Source of the DNA: Cercophora sp. LCS_1
Taxonomy: Eukaryota > Ascomycota > Sordariomycetes > Sordariales > Lasiosphaeriaceae
DNA length: 64,000 nucleotides
Reading direction: 5' to 3'
NCBI GenBank assembly: GCA_036250225.1
Contig: JAPZLL010000006.1
Location: 1,488,001 to 1,552,000 of the forward strand
In this document: piece after piece, positions 37,654-48,034 of the stretch
Layout of the letters: each line of letters opens with the position of its first letter
Position numbering within the stretch: the stretch's first letter is position 1
Notes under the pieces: model-generated
What the model was told of the DNA's origin: nothing
Databases searched by the model: none
Seen by the model: the letters and a program-made list of their open reading frames with translations, nothing else
Made by a program: the position numbers and the translations under genes

Positions 37654-38094
37654 ATCCGAGTTGTTGAAGCCGGTTGCAAAAATTCGCTCAACTCCACCAT
37701 CACGAATCACGCAGTTTTGTGTGGTTGACTTCAGGTCACACTCGACCTAAGTCACTGTAGAGCAAGTCTTCACATCAAGATTAGGCATTAGGCCAGTTGT
37801 TCAGAATAGTGACACTTTCATTTTTGTGAAACTACCACACAGATCTGCCAAATGGCGTGAGATGACTGCTTAGCGACTTTAAGCAGTTCAAGACTTCCCG
37901 AGATTCTTTGGTGCCGTGCCCAACTGGTATCAAGGCCGCTGTGTCATCCGAGCGACGGCAGCATGCCAGGCATCCCAGGGATCTTCAGCGATGTGTCCTT
38001 CTGCGGCACAGTCATGGCATGAGTGCCAGACCTCCTCGTCGCAGTCGAACCATTGCTCGTCATCGTTGTCAGATTCTTCGTTGTCATCGCTGGA
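37654..38094. other. Intergenic between tRNA-Val and ste24
   Basis: This contains the upstream side of tRNA-Val and the 3' flank of ste24. No gene was recognised. Confidence 0.5.
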
Positions 38095-39586
38095 CTAGAG
38101 CTCATCTCTGCCTGTTGTGGTGGCGGTGTCTGTCTTCTCACCCTTGGTCTCCACCTTCTCGGTCGGCTGCCACTTGAGTGCCTTCAATCTCTCCGAGAGG
38201 ATGGGGTGCGAGAAGTGATAGCTGGCGAATGCCCAGTCGGCATCCATAGTGCTCAGGTTCTGAATCTGGAGCTTGATCAGCGACCGAGCGAGTTCGTTGC
38301 TGTAGCCGAGGTTGCTGGCGAAAGCATCGGCCTGGAACTCGAACTTGCGGCTCAGGATGTTGAGGAAGAGCTTGATCACAAGGTCTGCGGGGCCCAGAAT
38401 GTCGGAGAACAAAAGGAACCCGATGATGATCGGCTGCTGGGTAGTGAAACCGAAAGCGGAGTAGAGAGACTTGTTGTTGACAAACGCCGAGAAGAGGGAG
38501 AAGATATAGAAAAAGTGCAGCTAAAGACAATTAGTATCGTTTCAAACAACATGAGCCAGGGTGCGTACCTGGGAGATACCAAAGAGCTTCGTAGTGTGGC
38601 CAAGCTTCCAGTGACCAAGCTCGTGGGCAAGAACTGCGGTGACTTCCTCGGTCTCGCTCTTTTCAATCAGGGTATCGTAGATGACAATGTGCTTCTTCCA
38701 TGGCAAACCAAAGAAATAGGCATTGCTGTGGGCGCTGCGCTTGCTTCCATCGATGACGTACAACTCGTGGAGGGGGAACTGGAGCTTCTTGGCGAGGTCC
38801 TCAACATCCGTCTTGAGCTTCCCTTCCTCGAGTGGAGAGAGCTTGTTGAACAGCGGCAGGATGGCAATGGGGTAGATTGTGATCATGAAGACTTGCAGAC
38901 CGGCGCCAAACATCCAGAGATAGTAGAAGAACTGGTCACCGGTCTTCTGGATGATGCCGAGGAAACCAGACAGAATGGGCGGTGCAAGGACAACCATGAG
39001 GAGGTTCGACTTGACCATATCTGCCACAAATAATTGCGGTGTCTGCTTGTTGAATCCGAACTTCTCCTCGAGGACAAAAGTATGGTAGACACTTGTCGGG
39101 AGTGACAGAATCTGCTGGAGGAACAGGAACGAGAGAATGAAGACGATTGAATGCGAGATTTCACCGGTGAATCGAGCGGGCGCGAATTGAAGGAGCAGAC
39201 TACCCGTCCAGGACCACAGTTTGGGGAGGATGTCGAATTGGATAAACGCAATGTTCGTGGCGAGGCTGTAGAGGTGGTCGGCGAGTTGGAACTTGGCCTT
39301 TGCGCGGCCATACGCCTGGCTCTTGTCAAAGACCTCCTGGGAGACTTCGAGCTCCAGGACCTTGGGAGGTTTGGTCCTCTGGAGCACGCGGTACTGGCGA
39401 AGGCCCAGGAAGCCCTCGAAGAGAAATTGGGCGACCGAGAACCCGACGATCAACTTCTTCCACGGGAAGAGGGGGCGGTCGACGAAGCGCGCAAGGCGCT
39501 GCGCGGGAAGCTACGTTAGCTGCGGTTCGTTCTGCAGAATCCGGAGAGAGCGCGCGTACCTGGAGAGCATTATGGAGGATATCCAT
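38095..39586 (-). CDS. ste24: CAAX prenyl protease 1 (Ste24, M48 metalloprotease)
   Basis: Three exons (39586-39560, 39510-38569, 38520-38095) give 464 aa. The 27-nt first exon encodes MDILHNALQ, and the splice continues LPAQRLARFVDRPLFPWKKL. Seven or so hydrophobic helices form the membrane barrel. The zinc site is HELGH at 305-309, with the third ligand Glu384 in KFEFQADAFA. Other landmarks are GFNKQTPQLF, IDGSKRSAHSNAYFFG and the C-terminal basic/acidic tail. Ste24 cuts the -AAX tripeptide from farnesylated CaaX proteins and, in yeast, processes the a-factor precursor at the ER membrane. It also clears clogged translocons. It lies 6-9 kb from mevalonate kinase and the prenyltransferase alpha subunit. 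Length and motifs match the family closely. Confidence 0.96.
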
Positions 39587-40256
39587 GGTTGCTCACGAAT
39601 TGGTTGTCTGCTGGGCTGGTGAGGGCAGACAGACGATGCAAGGAAGAAGACTCTCCGGCTGGATCCCCGCGAACAGGTGAACAACAGCAAGCTGTCCTTG
39701 CGCGTTCCAAATGCCCGCCTCGGCGCCTGCAGGCAGCAAGGCTTAGCTTCGCCCTGCGGCGGCGTTCTCATTGGCCAAAATTCTCCGAGCCTTTCTCAGT
39801 GCTGCCTTTGTGCCCCGAGCTTCCTTGAACTCGGGCCATTCTTTGAGTTCGTTCCGTTTGGACGAGTCTTGTTCCTTTGACACGCTCATCTTTTATAGTT
39901 TTGTCTTATCTCTATCAATGGGAGCACGCAAATCCTCAGCCGGGCAAGCTGGAACCTTGTTTGCCGGCAATGTGAAGAGAGCACATCCCGGAGTCTCGAG
40001 TACCACAAGCAACCTGATCTCAGGATGAAATGGCAAATTCAATCGGATTGACAAACTTAAATGTACCCTTCTACCTCAGAATATTGATAACAGCTCTGAA
40101 TCTTTGATACCGTCCTCAACGCCCAATTCCCTGCTGCAAGGCGCATGCAGCCCCAAGTGGGCATCCCCACACCGCCCACAGATTCCGGCCCGAAACCGCC
40201 CACACAACCAATGAGTCTAAATGCGAGATTTTCCTTCCAATCCCCAACAAGGCACA
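39587..40256. promoter_or_regulatory. Upstream region of ste24 and tRNA-His
   Basis: The ste24 promoter lies in this interval. Short frames at 39590-40030 show no recognisable product. Confidence 0.45.
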
Positions 40257-40340
40257 GGGCGCCTAGTATAGTGGTCAGTACACTTCGTTGTGGTCTACAG
40301 CATCCCCGAAGAAACCCAGGTTCGATTCCTGGGGCGCCCA
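40257..40340 (+). tRNA. tRNA-His (anticodon GTG) with 12-nt intron
   Basis: Acceptor stem GGGCGCC pairs perfectly with GGCGCCC, followed by A73. The D-arm TAGTATAGTGGTCAGTACA is typical of fungal tRNA-His. The anticodon stem CTTCG/CGAAG encloses TTGTGG, then a 12-nt intron (40294-40305, tctacagcatcc) one base 3' of the anticodon, the canonical intron site. T-arm CCAGG TTCGATT CCTGG. Five T at 40342-40346 form a Pol III terminator. Confidence 0.95.
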
Positions 40341-40485
40341 GTTTTTGCTATTTTCTCACTTTATGCTGTGACATGAAGATACCCCCTCAGTGAGTCTCGT
40401 GGGTATTATTACATAAGGGGGCCGAAAAGGATGAGGCTAAATCGTTTCTTTTTCGTTATTTCCGCAATGCCACAGAGAACCCCAT

Positions 40486-40902
40486 TTATCCCTGCCTTGG
40501 TATTCTGAGATTCGCCCTGATCCGTTCGAGCAACTCTTCTCTGGTCGCTGAACGATGGGGGTGAAGCTTTCTCTATTGGATGGGTCAGCCAGCATGCATT
40601 GTAAAGTCATGCAAACATACAAGTCGCAGCCAAGTTCGCATCTCTTCTTCAGTCCAGGTTTCAGGGTCTCCTTCTGGGTCTTCCTGCGCTGGGAAAATGT
40701 CTCCTCCCAAGATGGCCCAAATGGCGGCACCCGCTACCATGCCAGTAAAGGCTCCTCAAGTTAGCAGTCGCTTTCTCTGTGAGCGCAAACTGCCAACATA
40801 CCAAAGAATGCACCCTGTTTCATGTTAGCATCTGCAAATTGGTGCACTCGACAAGGTAAATCTCACCTTTGATCTCATTGCATTGTCCAGTGGCGTCGGC
40901 AT
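40486..40902 (-). CDS. 89-aa conserved fungal protein with SAP-like C-terminus, four exons
   Basis: Exons 40902-40867, 40814-40802 (13 nt), 40754-40621 and 40572-40486 join with consistent phases to give 89 aa. Introns are 52, 47 and 48 bp, with GT-AG ends and CTAAC/CTGAC branch sites. The product starts MPTPLDNAMRSK and has a small-residue hydrophobic segment (GAFTGMVAGAAIWAILGGDI). Next comes FPAQEDPEGDPETWTEEEM, then a basic helical end (RTWLRLRKLHPHRSATREEL, ERIRANLRIPR) resembling an Ish1/SAP-like motif. I recall similar unnamed proteins in other ascomycetes. The hydrophobic part may insert in a membrane; function is unknown. The best continuous frame covers less than half of it, which is why a continuous-frame reading misses it. 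Confidence 0.75.
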
Positions 40903-41307
40903 CTTTGCGGTGTCAACGATAAAGTGGTAACACTTAGTGAAGTGCAATTTGGTGACAATGGAGTGTTCCCACAGCACAAGTAAACACAGGATATAAACAA
41001 AATCGAGTGGCGAACTGGCAGCTTTCTCCAACTGTCCTTTCCAACTTCAAATGGCCTGTGATGATGATGACGCCACAGAACGCGTCAGCCACAGCGACAT
41101 TTCGTCCAGCTGGGAGCTTGGGCCATTTGCCAAGCAGGTTTCCCTAACCACACAGTGTGGGGTAGCCCACTTACAGGCCCGGACGCCAGTGCCGCCCACA
41201 CAAAATTATTTCGAGATCGCTAAAATTCCCCCCCATTGACTCTTGAAAGCCGGCGCCCTTGAAATCGAGAACCTACCAACACAGGGAAACGACAACAAAC
41301 CGCCAAA
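40903..41307. promoter_or_regulatory. Divergent promoter region, 89-aa gene and eL38
   Basis: These 405 bp separate two outward-facing start codons. No further feature was recognised. Confidence 0.45.
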
Positions 41308-41773
41308 ATGCCTCAGGAAATCGCCGATATCAAGAAGGTATGGATTATACCGGCGTCTTGTTCATTTGAAGATTTCAAACTAACGAATTTCCAAAACAGT
41401 TCATCGAGATCTGCCGGCGCAAGGACGCTTCGTGTATGTTCCTACCAGACCCGCCGACAAGCACACCACCTTGAACGATTTCCGAACGAGAAAAAAAAAG
41501 GCATTCTAACACCTTGTGCTTTTTGCAGCCGCGCGAATCAAGAAGAACAAGACCTCCAAGCAGATCAAGTTCAAGGTTCGCTGCCAGCGACACCTCTACA
41601 CTCTTGTCCTTCAGGACAACGAGAAGGCCGAGAAGCTCAAGCAGTCTCTCCCTCCCAGTACGAAGCCACCAACCAGACAAAGAGTGGAATGAGAGGAAAA
41701 ACTGACAAGTAATTGCAATTTAGGCCTCCAGATCTCCGAGGTCGGCAAGAAGAACAAGAAGGCCTCGTCATGA
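41308..41773 (+). CDS. rpl38: Cytosolic ribosomal protein eL38
   Basis: Four exons (41308-41337, 41400-41433, 41529-41657, 41724-41773) encode 80 aa. The sequence is MPQEIADIKK, FIEICRRKDASS, then ARIKKNKTSKQIKFKVRCQR, HLYTLVLQDNEKAEKLKQSL, and PPSLQISEVGKKNKKASS. This is the full eL38 family pattern, including the conserved FK[VI]RC and YTL motifs. eL38 sits on the solvent side of the 60S subunit. All three introns are 62-95 bp with clean GT-AG ends; two split codons. High intron density close to the start codon is typical of fungal ribosomal protein genes. Confidence 0.96.
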
Positions 41774-42091
41774 GCGGACGACGTCTTTGATGACTGAGGG
41801 GTTGGCGGTATAAGGTTATTTTCGTTTTCACAGGCTTGATGAGCGAGAGAGGAGAAATGCATTGCATCTGCATTTTTGCCGGTTCCCGCGCACCGGATGG
41901 TTTTTGACACGGGGACAACTCAACTGGGGAACTCAACGACAACGGCGTCTCGGGAATTAAGGAAGGATATGCGGGGACGCTGCCTCGCCGGGATAACTGG
42001 CTCGGCGGGTGCTCATTCTTCCCCAGAAACGAAAGGACAATCGCATTCATCGGTCTATCCCAACATTTATGTGTCCTTTCTGTTGCGAGCT
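41774..42091. other. Convergent 3' region of eL38 and the ABM-like gene
   Basis: No gene is seen in this 318-bp stretch; it should hold two 3' UTRs. Confidence 0.5.
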
Positions 42092-42721
42092 CTACTGGAC
42101 GCGCTTGTACGCCCTGGCTGTTGCTTCCGCCGGCATGAAGTGACTGTGCGGACGGTCCACGGCCTTTTCCCATGTGTTAACCTCGTTCCAGCTACTGATG
42201 AGCGCGAATTCCTCTGTTCCGCCTGGCTCTCCATCCACGCGCCAGCCTCCGAGGACGCGATTCCCAGCTGCTACAGCCTTGATGTGCTCTTTCGCTGCCC
42301 CAGCTCGGCCCGTCACTTCCCCTCTCCTCCCGCCCTGGACGAGCAAGCGCTCAACCACAACGAACGGGCTATCAGGGAGAGGTGTAGACTCGTCCTCTGA
42401 CCCATCAATGTGAACCAGGGAAACTCCATCCGTATCGGCAAGGTAGGGCAAAAGTGAACTCATGACGCTCTTGTTCTCGTCGCTCTGGACCCATTCCCTG
42501 TGTGCCTCAAGTGACTCCCATTTCGCTACAATGATAAACTCCAAAGGTTCATTGACACTCCCGTAGCACACGGAAATGGGGTTGTTAAGTGAGGGCTTCT
42601 CAGGGTGTGTGTCTGCCATCCACTTGGTCTGGATTTCCAGGCCCTTTCTGAGAGGGGTGAGGAACCCTGGGTCGTTTGGCTCGGGGCGAAAAGGGAGGAC
42701 GGCGATTTCGATCACAGCCAT
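42092..42721 (-). CDS. Antibiotic-biosynthesis-monooxygenase-like (dimeric alpha/beta barrel) protein
   Basis: A single exon encodes 209 aa. Two ferredoxin-like halves are visible. The first has MAVIEIAVLPFRP, a helix, then EPLEFIIVAKWESLEAHREW, the typical ABM strand-helix pattern. The second begins SPFVVVERLLVQ and has EEFALISSWNEVNTWEKAVD. Many fungal proteins of this type carry two ABM-like domains and are uncharacterised; some act on quinones or polyketide-derived rings. No signal peptide or cofactor motif is present. The neighbours give no pathway context. The family call rests on secondary-structure pattern, so it is moderate. Confidence 0.65.
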   Translation of the reverse strand: MAVIEIAVLPFRPEPNDPGFLTPLRKGLEIQTKWMADTHPEKPSLNNPISVCYGSVNEPLEFIIVAKWESLEAHREWVQSDENKSVMSSLLPYLADTDGVSLVHIDGSEDESTPLPDSPFVVVERLLVQGGRRGEVTGRAGAAKEHIKAVAAGNRVLGGWRVDGEPGGTEEFALISSWNEVNTWEKAVDRPHSHFMPAEATARAYKRVQ

Positions 42722-43322
42722 GATGGTTTTGATAGGTTGCGGTGTAAGTGGGCGGTAATGATAAGTGAAATGGATGTGGTTTATAGCCCACCCTGCTCGA
42801 GGCAGACATGGTGTGCGTCAGCTCATGGCCCTTCGGAGACATTGTGGGCTACAGGTTATTACGCGGCTCCCGGCCCCTGGAGGATCGCTTTGCGGCTCAT
42901 CCTTTGTACGGTCGAATTTTATGTTCATTCACCCGTTGACATGTTTGTTTACAGTAAGGCAACCTCCCTCCCTCCCACAAGCTGGCTGCTCAATTTCAAG
43001 TCTCTTGCATGTTCAGGCTTGCGTTTGCATCGGCAAACCCGCCATCATGACATCGGAGGCTGGGCTCCTGTGGTGGCGCTCAAACCCCGCGGCATTACTG
43101 CGTAGAGGTTTTACTTCCCTGAATACCCTTGGGAAAGAAAGTCCATCACACAGGATGTTGGCATCCAAGGCGTGATGCCGTCCAGCCAAATGCGCAAGAT
43201 CTCACAATGACTTTGTCACGAGCTTGAGAAACCAGCTTCGAGGCTTGCAGGCTGTCTTCAAGCTTGCTTCCAACCTGGCAAGCTCCGACCCGAAAATCCC
43301 TCTCTTTGATCAGTCAGTCACC
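42722..43322. promoter_or_regulatory. Divergent upstream region
   Basis: This lies between the ABM-like gene (-) and the acidic hypothetical gene (+). No gene was recognised. Confidence 0.45.
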
Positions 43323-44240
43323 ATGGCGACCCTGGGCGACGACGTCCTAAGCCCAGCCTCCATCACCAAGGGCCCTGCTCCCTCCTTGGCCGGGATCGAG
43401 CCCTGTTTCGATTTCCCATTGCCGCCAACCCGAACACCCGCCCATGGCCGAGAACGGGCCAAGTCTTTGTCCGTGGGCCAATTGCGCTATGCTCGTGTTG
43501 AGCGGGATCTAAGCCGCAGGATAAGCCTTTTGGCAAACGATGTCTGCTTTTGGGATCGGGACTTTGACCGGACCTCTTCCGCTCCAGTCGATTCGGCATC
43601 AGAGAGATGCCGGCGTGCTTCTTCGCCGGCAAAGGAGGAAGAACAACATCTCCCATCGTCTGCGAGAGAAGCAGACCAAGAGGGCACCGGCACGGCTCTA
43701 ACTCTGAGTCCCCAAGTCTCGGATAGGCTCAGGATCCCAGAGCAGCCCGTGAAAAAGTTCTCGTTTGGGTCTGAAAAGTCAAGGCTGGACGTGAGACAAT
43801 TGGATGACGAGTCGGAAGCATCAGAAGAACAAGCAGTGACTGACGAGGCGACTGAGAATGAAATCCAAGGCAGCGGAGAAGTCAACGGGGAACAGGCAAA
43901 GGTCGCCGTGGGAACAGGGAAAGGGGATGTGGACGAGAAGCGCGGCGATGCTCCCATGACTTTGGAGGAGGAACAGGACAGGATCGAACCGGTCAAGGAG
44001 GAGACGAAAGATGGTAGCGGACTTGGTGTCAGAGAGGTATACGAGGATATCACTGGTTGTACGGGGGGCGTGAAGGGTGAGAAGGGGCGCGGTACTGAGG
44101 ACAATGGAGAGGTAGTCAACATTGGAAAATGGAGGACGGGGACGGAAAGGCTTCGGAGATTGTGCCGAGAAATTCGGAAGGGGGCCAGGCGCTGTTGGGA
44201 CAGGTTCCGAACACGACCTAGACGGGCATATCGCCGGTAG
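43323..44240 (+). CDS. Hypothetical charged, probably disordered protein
   Basis: I do not recognise this 305-aa protein. The first ATG gives MATLGDDVLSPASITKGPAP. A short region SLSVGQLRYARVERDLSRR, then ISLLANDVCFWDRDFD, could be structured. Residues 105-260 are dominated by Glu, Ser, Asp and Lys and look disordered, and the last 35 residues are strongly basic (LRRLCREIRKGARRCWDRF). The frame is open 99 nt further upstream, but only to a TTG. There are no visible membrane or catalytic motifs. The antisense strand also carries a long open frame, so the coding call rests on the sense composition and a clean ATG. Confidence 0.5.
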   Translation: MATLGDDVLSPASITKGPAPSLAGIEPCFDFPLPPTRTPAHGRERAKSLSVGQLRYARVERDLSRRISLLANDVCFWDRDFDRTSSAPVDSASERCRRASSPAKEEEQHLPSSAREADQEGTGTALTLSPQVSDRLRIPEQPVKKFSFGSEKSRLDVRQLDDESEASEEQAVTDEATENEIQGSGEVNGEQAKVAVGTGKGDVDEKRGDAPMTLEEEQDRIEPVKEETKDGSGLGVREVYEDITGCTGGVKGEKGRGTEDNGEVVNIGKWRTGTERLRRLCREIRKGARRCWDRFRTRPRRAYRR

Positions 44241-45803
44241 ACTATTGTAAGTGCAGAGTCTAGGAGGGCACAATCTCACCTCTTCGCTGTAACACATAGG
44301 TTATGTTATCAACCTGTGGTCGAATACATGCGTGTCTACCTTGCCTGTACTCATAGCACGTCACTAGTCCAATACTGGACACAAGAACCGGAAAGTAAGA
44401 ACTACCGGTCTGTTGCAGTCTCATTTCCTGCTCCGCTTTTGTCCAGGCCGTGGGGCGGTGTGCTGATGACAGTGAGATGGCGGGGCGCGTGTTGCCGTGA
44501 TATCGAGGCTCCGGTGGTGCTGGCCCGGATCTCTCCGACAGATCTGCTCAGCCTCTTGCGTTCGGCTGAGCGATCGCGTTGCGCAATCCGACTCGCACAG
44601 TTTCCTTGATAGGTAGTATTCCGACGACGGGTTGCTTTGCCGTAAGGTCCCTATCATGCTGATGCACCTAACGAGCTTGCCGGTAACAAGCAACCCGAAA
44701 CCGGTTTGACAGCACAAACAAGACGAAGCGGCACCAAGACAGGTCGGCACCTATGAAGCAGCGTGGTCTGCTGACCTATCGAAGGCTTCAATTGGCGTCG
44801 GCAGGTCCTTGGGCAATCGACGTTTCCCCTCGCATGGTTCCGCAAATGAGCTTCCGGTTTTCAATACAATAAATGCATAGAAACGGGAAGCTCTTTTTTG
44901 GACAATGTGCCCTGTCGGGCATGCTGCAAGGCCAGCACCCCTGCTTCGCCCGCTGCGCCAGGTTTTCCAGGACGCCGGGAATCCATGGAAGCGCCAATCA
45001 ACGGCCTTCCAGAACATGAAATGCCACCCCACGGGCCTCCCGAACAGGTCCGTCACCACCACAGCTCGCCCGCACCCCTGTCAGCCACGATGGCTATCGG
45101 CCCCTGCCCAATGGCAGATGACTTTTTTTCTTCTCCTTTTGCTTGGAGCAACTCGTCTGTCCCAACGCTTTTTGACGAGGCCTTCCATGTCCCAAGAGTG
45201 GAATCTCGCGGATAATAAAGGAGCGACGGTGACACGACACCTTGGCATCAAAAGCACGCCGTCCCCGAGACACCCACCCTCGTCTCCATCTCGCTCCTGT
45301 CTGGTTGCATAGTGCACGCGTACCTACATCTGTCCGTCAGAGGCACCCAATTGCTCCGCTAGCTTGGCTCCCCGTAACCCCTTTGATTGCGTTGCAACCG
45401 ACTCCCCCACCCTCAGGAAGATTGTCATATCATTGCAACCGCGACCTGGACGATTCGTCATTACAACTCCCGTTCTTTCGGTTCGCGATTCGTGCACCAG
45501 TTCACCAATTCGTTGTTTTCGGTTGCAGCACTTGTCAGCGCGCGCACTCTCAGACTGAATCCTCTTGCTCTTTGCCCAGTTTGGTATATCACCACCTGTA
45601 GCTTTTCTAATTCGCGAATCATCGTCGCCGCTGCGCCAATACGCAACTCACCGGTCCGCGGTATCGGAGACAGCGACGTGGTCATCATCCCATACCGTCC
45701 AATTGCAGCACCCCCGCCGAGCACGCTCCTGGGGTGTCTCGAGTCTTCCTTTCTTTAGACATTTGGCAGATTGAGCCGCGGCACAGGCGCCACAAAGAAC
45801 GCG
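44241..45803. promoter_or_regulatory. 1.6-kb upstream region of mevalonate kinase
   Basis: No gene was recognised. From about 45240 the plus strand becomes C/T-rich, consistent with a fungal promoter and 5' leader for the gene at 45804. Confidence 0.45.
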
Positions 45804-45903
45804 ATGACGCAGCAAACCACCAACGGCGTCAACGGAGCCAACGGAGTCAACGGACTGCACGACGACTATGAACATGTTGGTCTGAATGGGAACGGCGTCA
45901 ACG

Positions 45904-45934
<31 letters not shown>

Positions 45935-47441
45935 CAACAACGACAACAACAACCACACCAACGGGATCGCGAACGGCGTAAAAACAGACCAAAGGCGGAA
46001 GATGGACCGCAAGAAGTCGAGCCCCATGATGCCTGCATTCATGGTCTCCGCGCCGGGCAAGGTCATCGTCTTTGGCGAACATGCTGTTGTGCACGGCAAG
46101 GTGGGCAATCCCTCTCCTCCCCGCGTCGCTTCTAGTTCAAACTGATGCTGTGGTTTCCAGGCCGCGATAGCAGCCGCCATCTCCCTACGATCCTATCTCC
46201 TCGTCACTACCCTCTCCAAATCGAAGCGCACAGTGACGCTCACATTTCCCGATATCGACTTCAATCACTCGTGGAACATTGATTCCCTCCCGTGGTCGAC
46301 ATTCCAACACCCGTCCAAGAAGAAGTCTTACTATGATCTAGTCACCACGCTTGACGAGGACCTTGTCAAGGCCGTCCAGCCTCTTGTCGAGGACGTTTCC
46401 CCTGAAAAGCCGGCCGACATTCGCAAGGTGCACCAAAATTCGGCCGGCTCCTTCCTCTACATGTTCCTGTCCCTGGGCAATCCGTCGTTTCCTCCGTGCC
46501 AGTACACACTCCGCTCCACCATTCCCATCGGGGCCGGTCTGGGGAGTAGCGCCACCATTGCCGTTTGTCTCGCAGCCGCGCTGTTGCTGCAGCTCAGAAC
46601 CCTATCAGGGCCGCATCCGGATCAGCCCCCAGAGGAGGCGCGCCTGCAGATCGAGCGCATCAACCGCTGGGCGTTTGTCTACGAGATGTTCATTCACGGG
46701 AATCCCTCGGGTGTTGATAACACGGTGTCTACGCAAGGTAAGGCCGTGTTGTTCCAGCGAACAGACTACAGCAAACCCCCGAGCGTCAAGCCGCTGTGGG
46801 ACTTCCCCGAGCTCCCTTTGTTGTTGGTCGATACGCGGACAGCGAAGAGCACGGCCCACGAGGTGGAGAAGGTGAAAAAGCTCAAGGAAGCACATCCCAA
46901 GCTGGTGGGGAGCATTCTGGACGCGGTGGACAAGGTCACGCACAGCGCGCAGGACATAATGGAGCGAGACGAGTTTGACACAACAGAGGAGGAGAGTCTA
47001 GCCAGAGTGGGCGAGCTGATGACCATCAACCACGGTCTCCTGGTATCCTTGGGTGTATCACATCCGAGATTGGAGCGAGTCAGGGAGCTGGTAGATCACG
47101 AGGGAATTGGTTGGACAAAGCTGACAGGTGCGGGTGGAGGAGGATGTTCAATCACACTGCTACGGCCAGGCGTCCCGAGGGAGAAGCTGGATAATTTGGA
47201 GGAACGGCTAGACAAGGAAGGCTATCGAAAATTTGAAACGACGCTTGGAGGCGACGGAGTAGGCGTGCTGTGGCCGGCCGTGCTGAAGAACGGCATGGAC
47301 GAAGACGAGGAGGGAGGTATGGAGATTGATCTAGAGAAATTTCTACGGGCCGAAGGGAATGAGGGTGTCAAGAGACTAGTTGGTGTTCACGGAAATAATG
47401 GAGAGAGGGAAGGCTGGAAGTTCTGGCGCGTGGAAAGCTAG
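45804..47441 (+). CDS. erg12: Mevalonate kinase
   Basis: Two exons (45804-46100, 46161-47441) give 525 aa. After a low-complexity N-terminus (residues 1-75, NGVNGANGVNG, then poly-Ser and poly-Asn) comes the GHMP kinase start MVSAPGKVIVFGEHAVVHGK (about 80-99), split from AAIAAAISLRSYL by a 60-bp intron. The ATP-binding motif PIGAGLGSSATIA is at about 222-234. HGNPSGVDNTVSTQGKAV and the C-terminal KLTGAGGGGCS (about 420) are also present. It phosphorylates mevalonate to phosphomevalonate, which feeds ergosterol and prenyl diphosphate synthesis. The kinase core matches the family; the homopolymer-rich N-terminal extension of about 75 residues is unusual. The prenyltransferase alpha gene follows 594 bp downstream on the same strand. 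Confidence 0.95.
45904..45956. repeat. Coding AGC/AAC trinucleotide repeat
   Basis: An AGC run followed by an AAC run (one GAC interruption) encodes the Ser and Asn tracts of the mevalonate kinase N-terminus. Repeat length probably varies between strains. Confidence 0.9.
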
Positions 47442-48034
47442 TCGAGGCGACCAGCGGGGAGTCATCTGGACAGGGCGAGGAAAAGGGGTTTGGGTAGAAC
47501 AAAGAGCAGGGCTGGGCTGGTGGGAAGAATGTGCTGGCGGCTTAAATCCGGATATAGGGGTCGGTTGGGCTTGCAATGGGCTTTCTTGGGGTTGTGTCGG
47601 TGGAAACCACTTGTAATGTTAGTCCACCCAGGAGCGGTCTCTGGTCTGGGCTCGTTCTGCCTCACGATCCATGCTCTCCATAATACTTTTTTTAACCCTG
47701 TACTATTTCCGCTTGCAGCGTAGATAAAGCTTGGGAAAGTAGTAGAATTGAAAGCAGTCGAGACTTTTTTCTGTCCGTTATCTAGTCTTGATATTGTTGT
47801 CTTTGAAGCCCCTTTTCTGCCCCTTGCTGTTGTTCGCATTGTTCCTTCCCGCGATCAGCCCGCGATCAGCCCGCGATCAGTCCGCGATAACGGGATGGTG
47901 GATGACATGCTGCACAACCAAGCCACCTTCGAGCGGCCCGCTCGCTTCGCTGCGATTTGAACCCCACCATCCATTATACTCATCTCCAAACCGAATCTCT
48001 CGAACACACCACGCACAACCAACTGCGCACAACA
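47442..48034. promoter_or_regulatory. erg12-ram2 intergenic region
   Basis: This holds the erg12 3' end and the ram2 promoter, including four 11-bp direct repeats listed separately. No gene was recognised. Confidence 0.5.
47848..47891. repeat. Four 11-bp direct repeats upstream of ram2
   Basis: CCCGCGATCAG occurs three times without spacing, followed by the variant TCCGCGATAAC. The array ends 143 bp before the ram2 start codon, so it could be a tandem factor-binding site or a minisatellite. Confidence 0.9.

Noticed and set aside
38023..39033. 336-codon plus-strand frame
   Set aside because: It is the exact antisense of the ste24 coding region, whose motifs and splice sites are unambiguous.
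42174..42413. Plus-strand frames over the ABM-like gene
   Set aside because: These are antisense shadows of the minus-strand gene.
47820..47900. CRISPR-like look of the 11-bp repeats
   Set aside because: The repeats are directly abutting without spacers and the genome is fungal; it is a simple tandem repeat.
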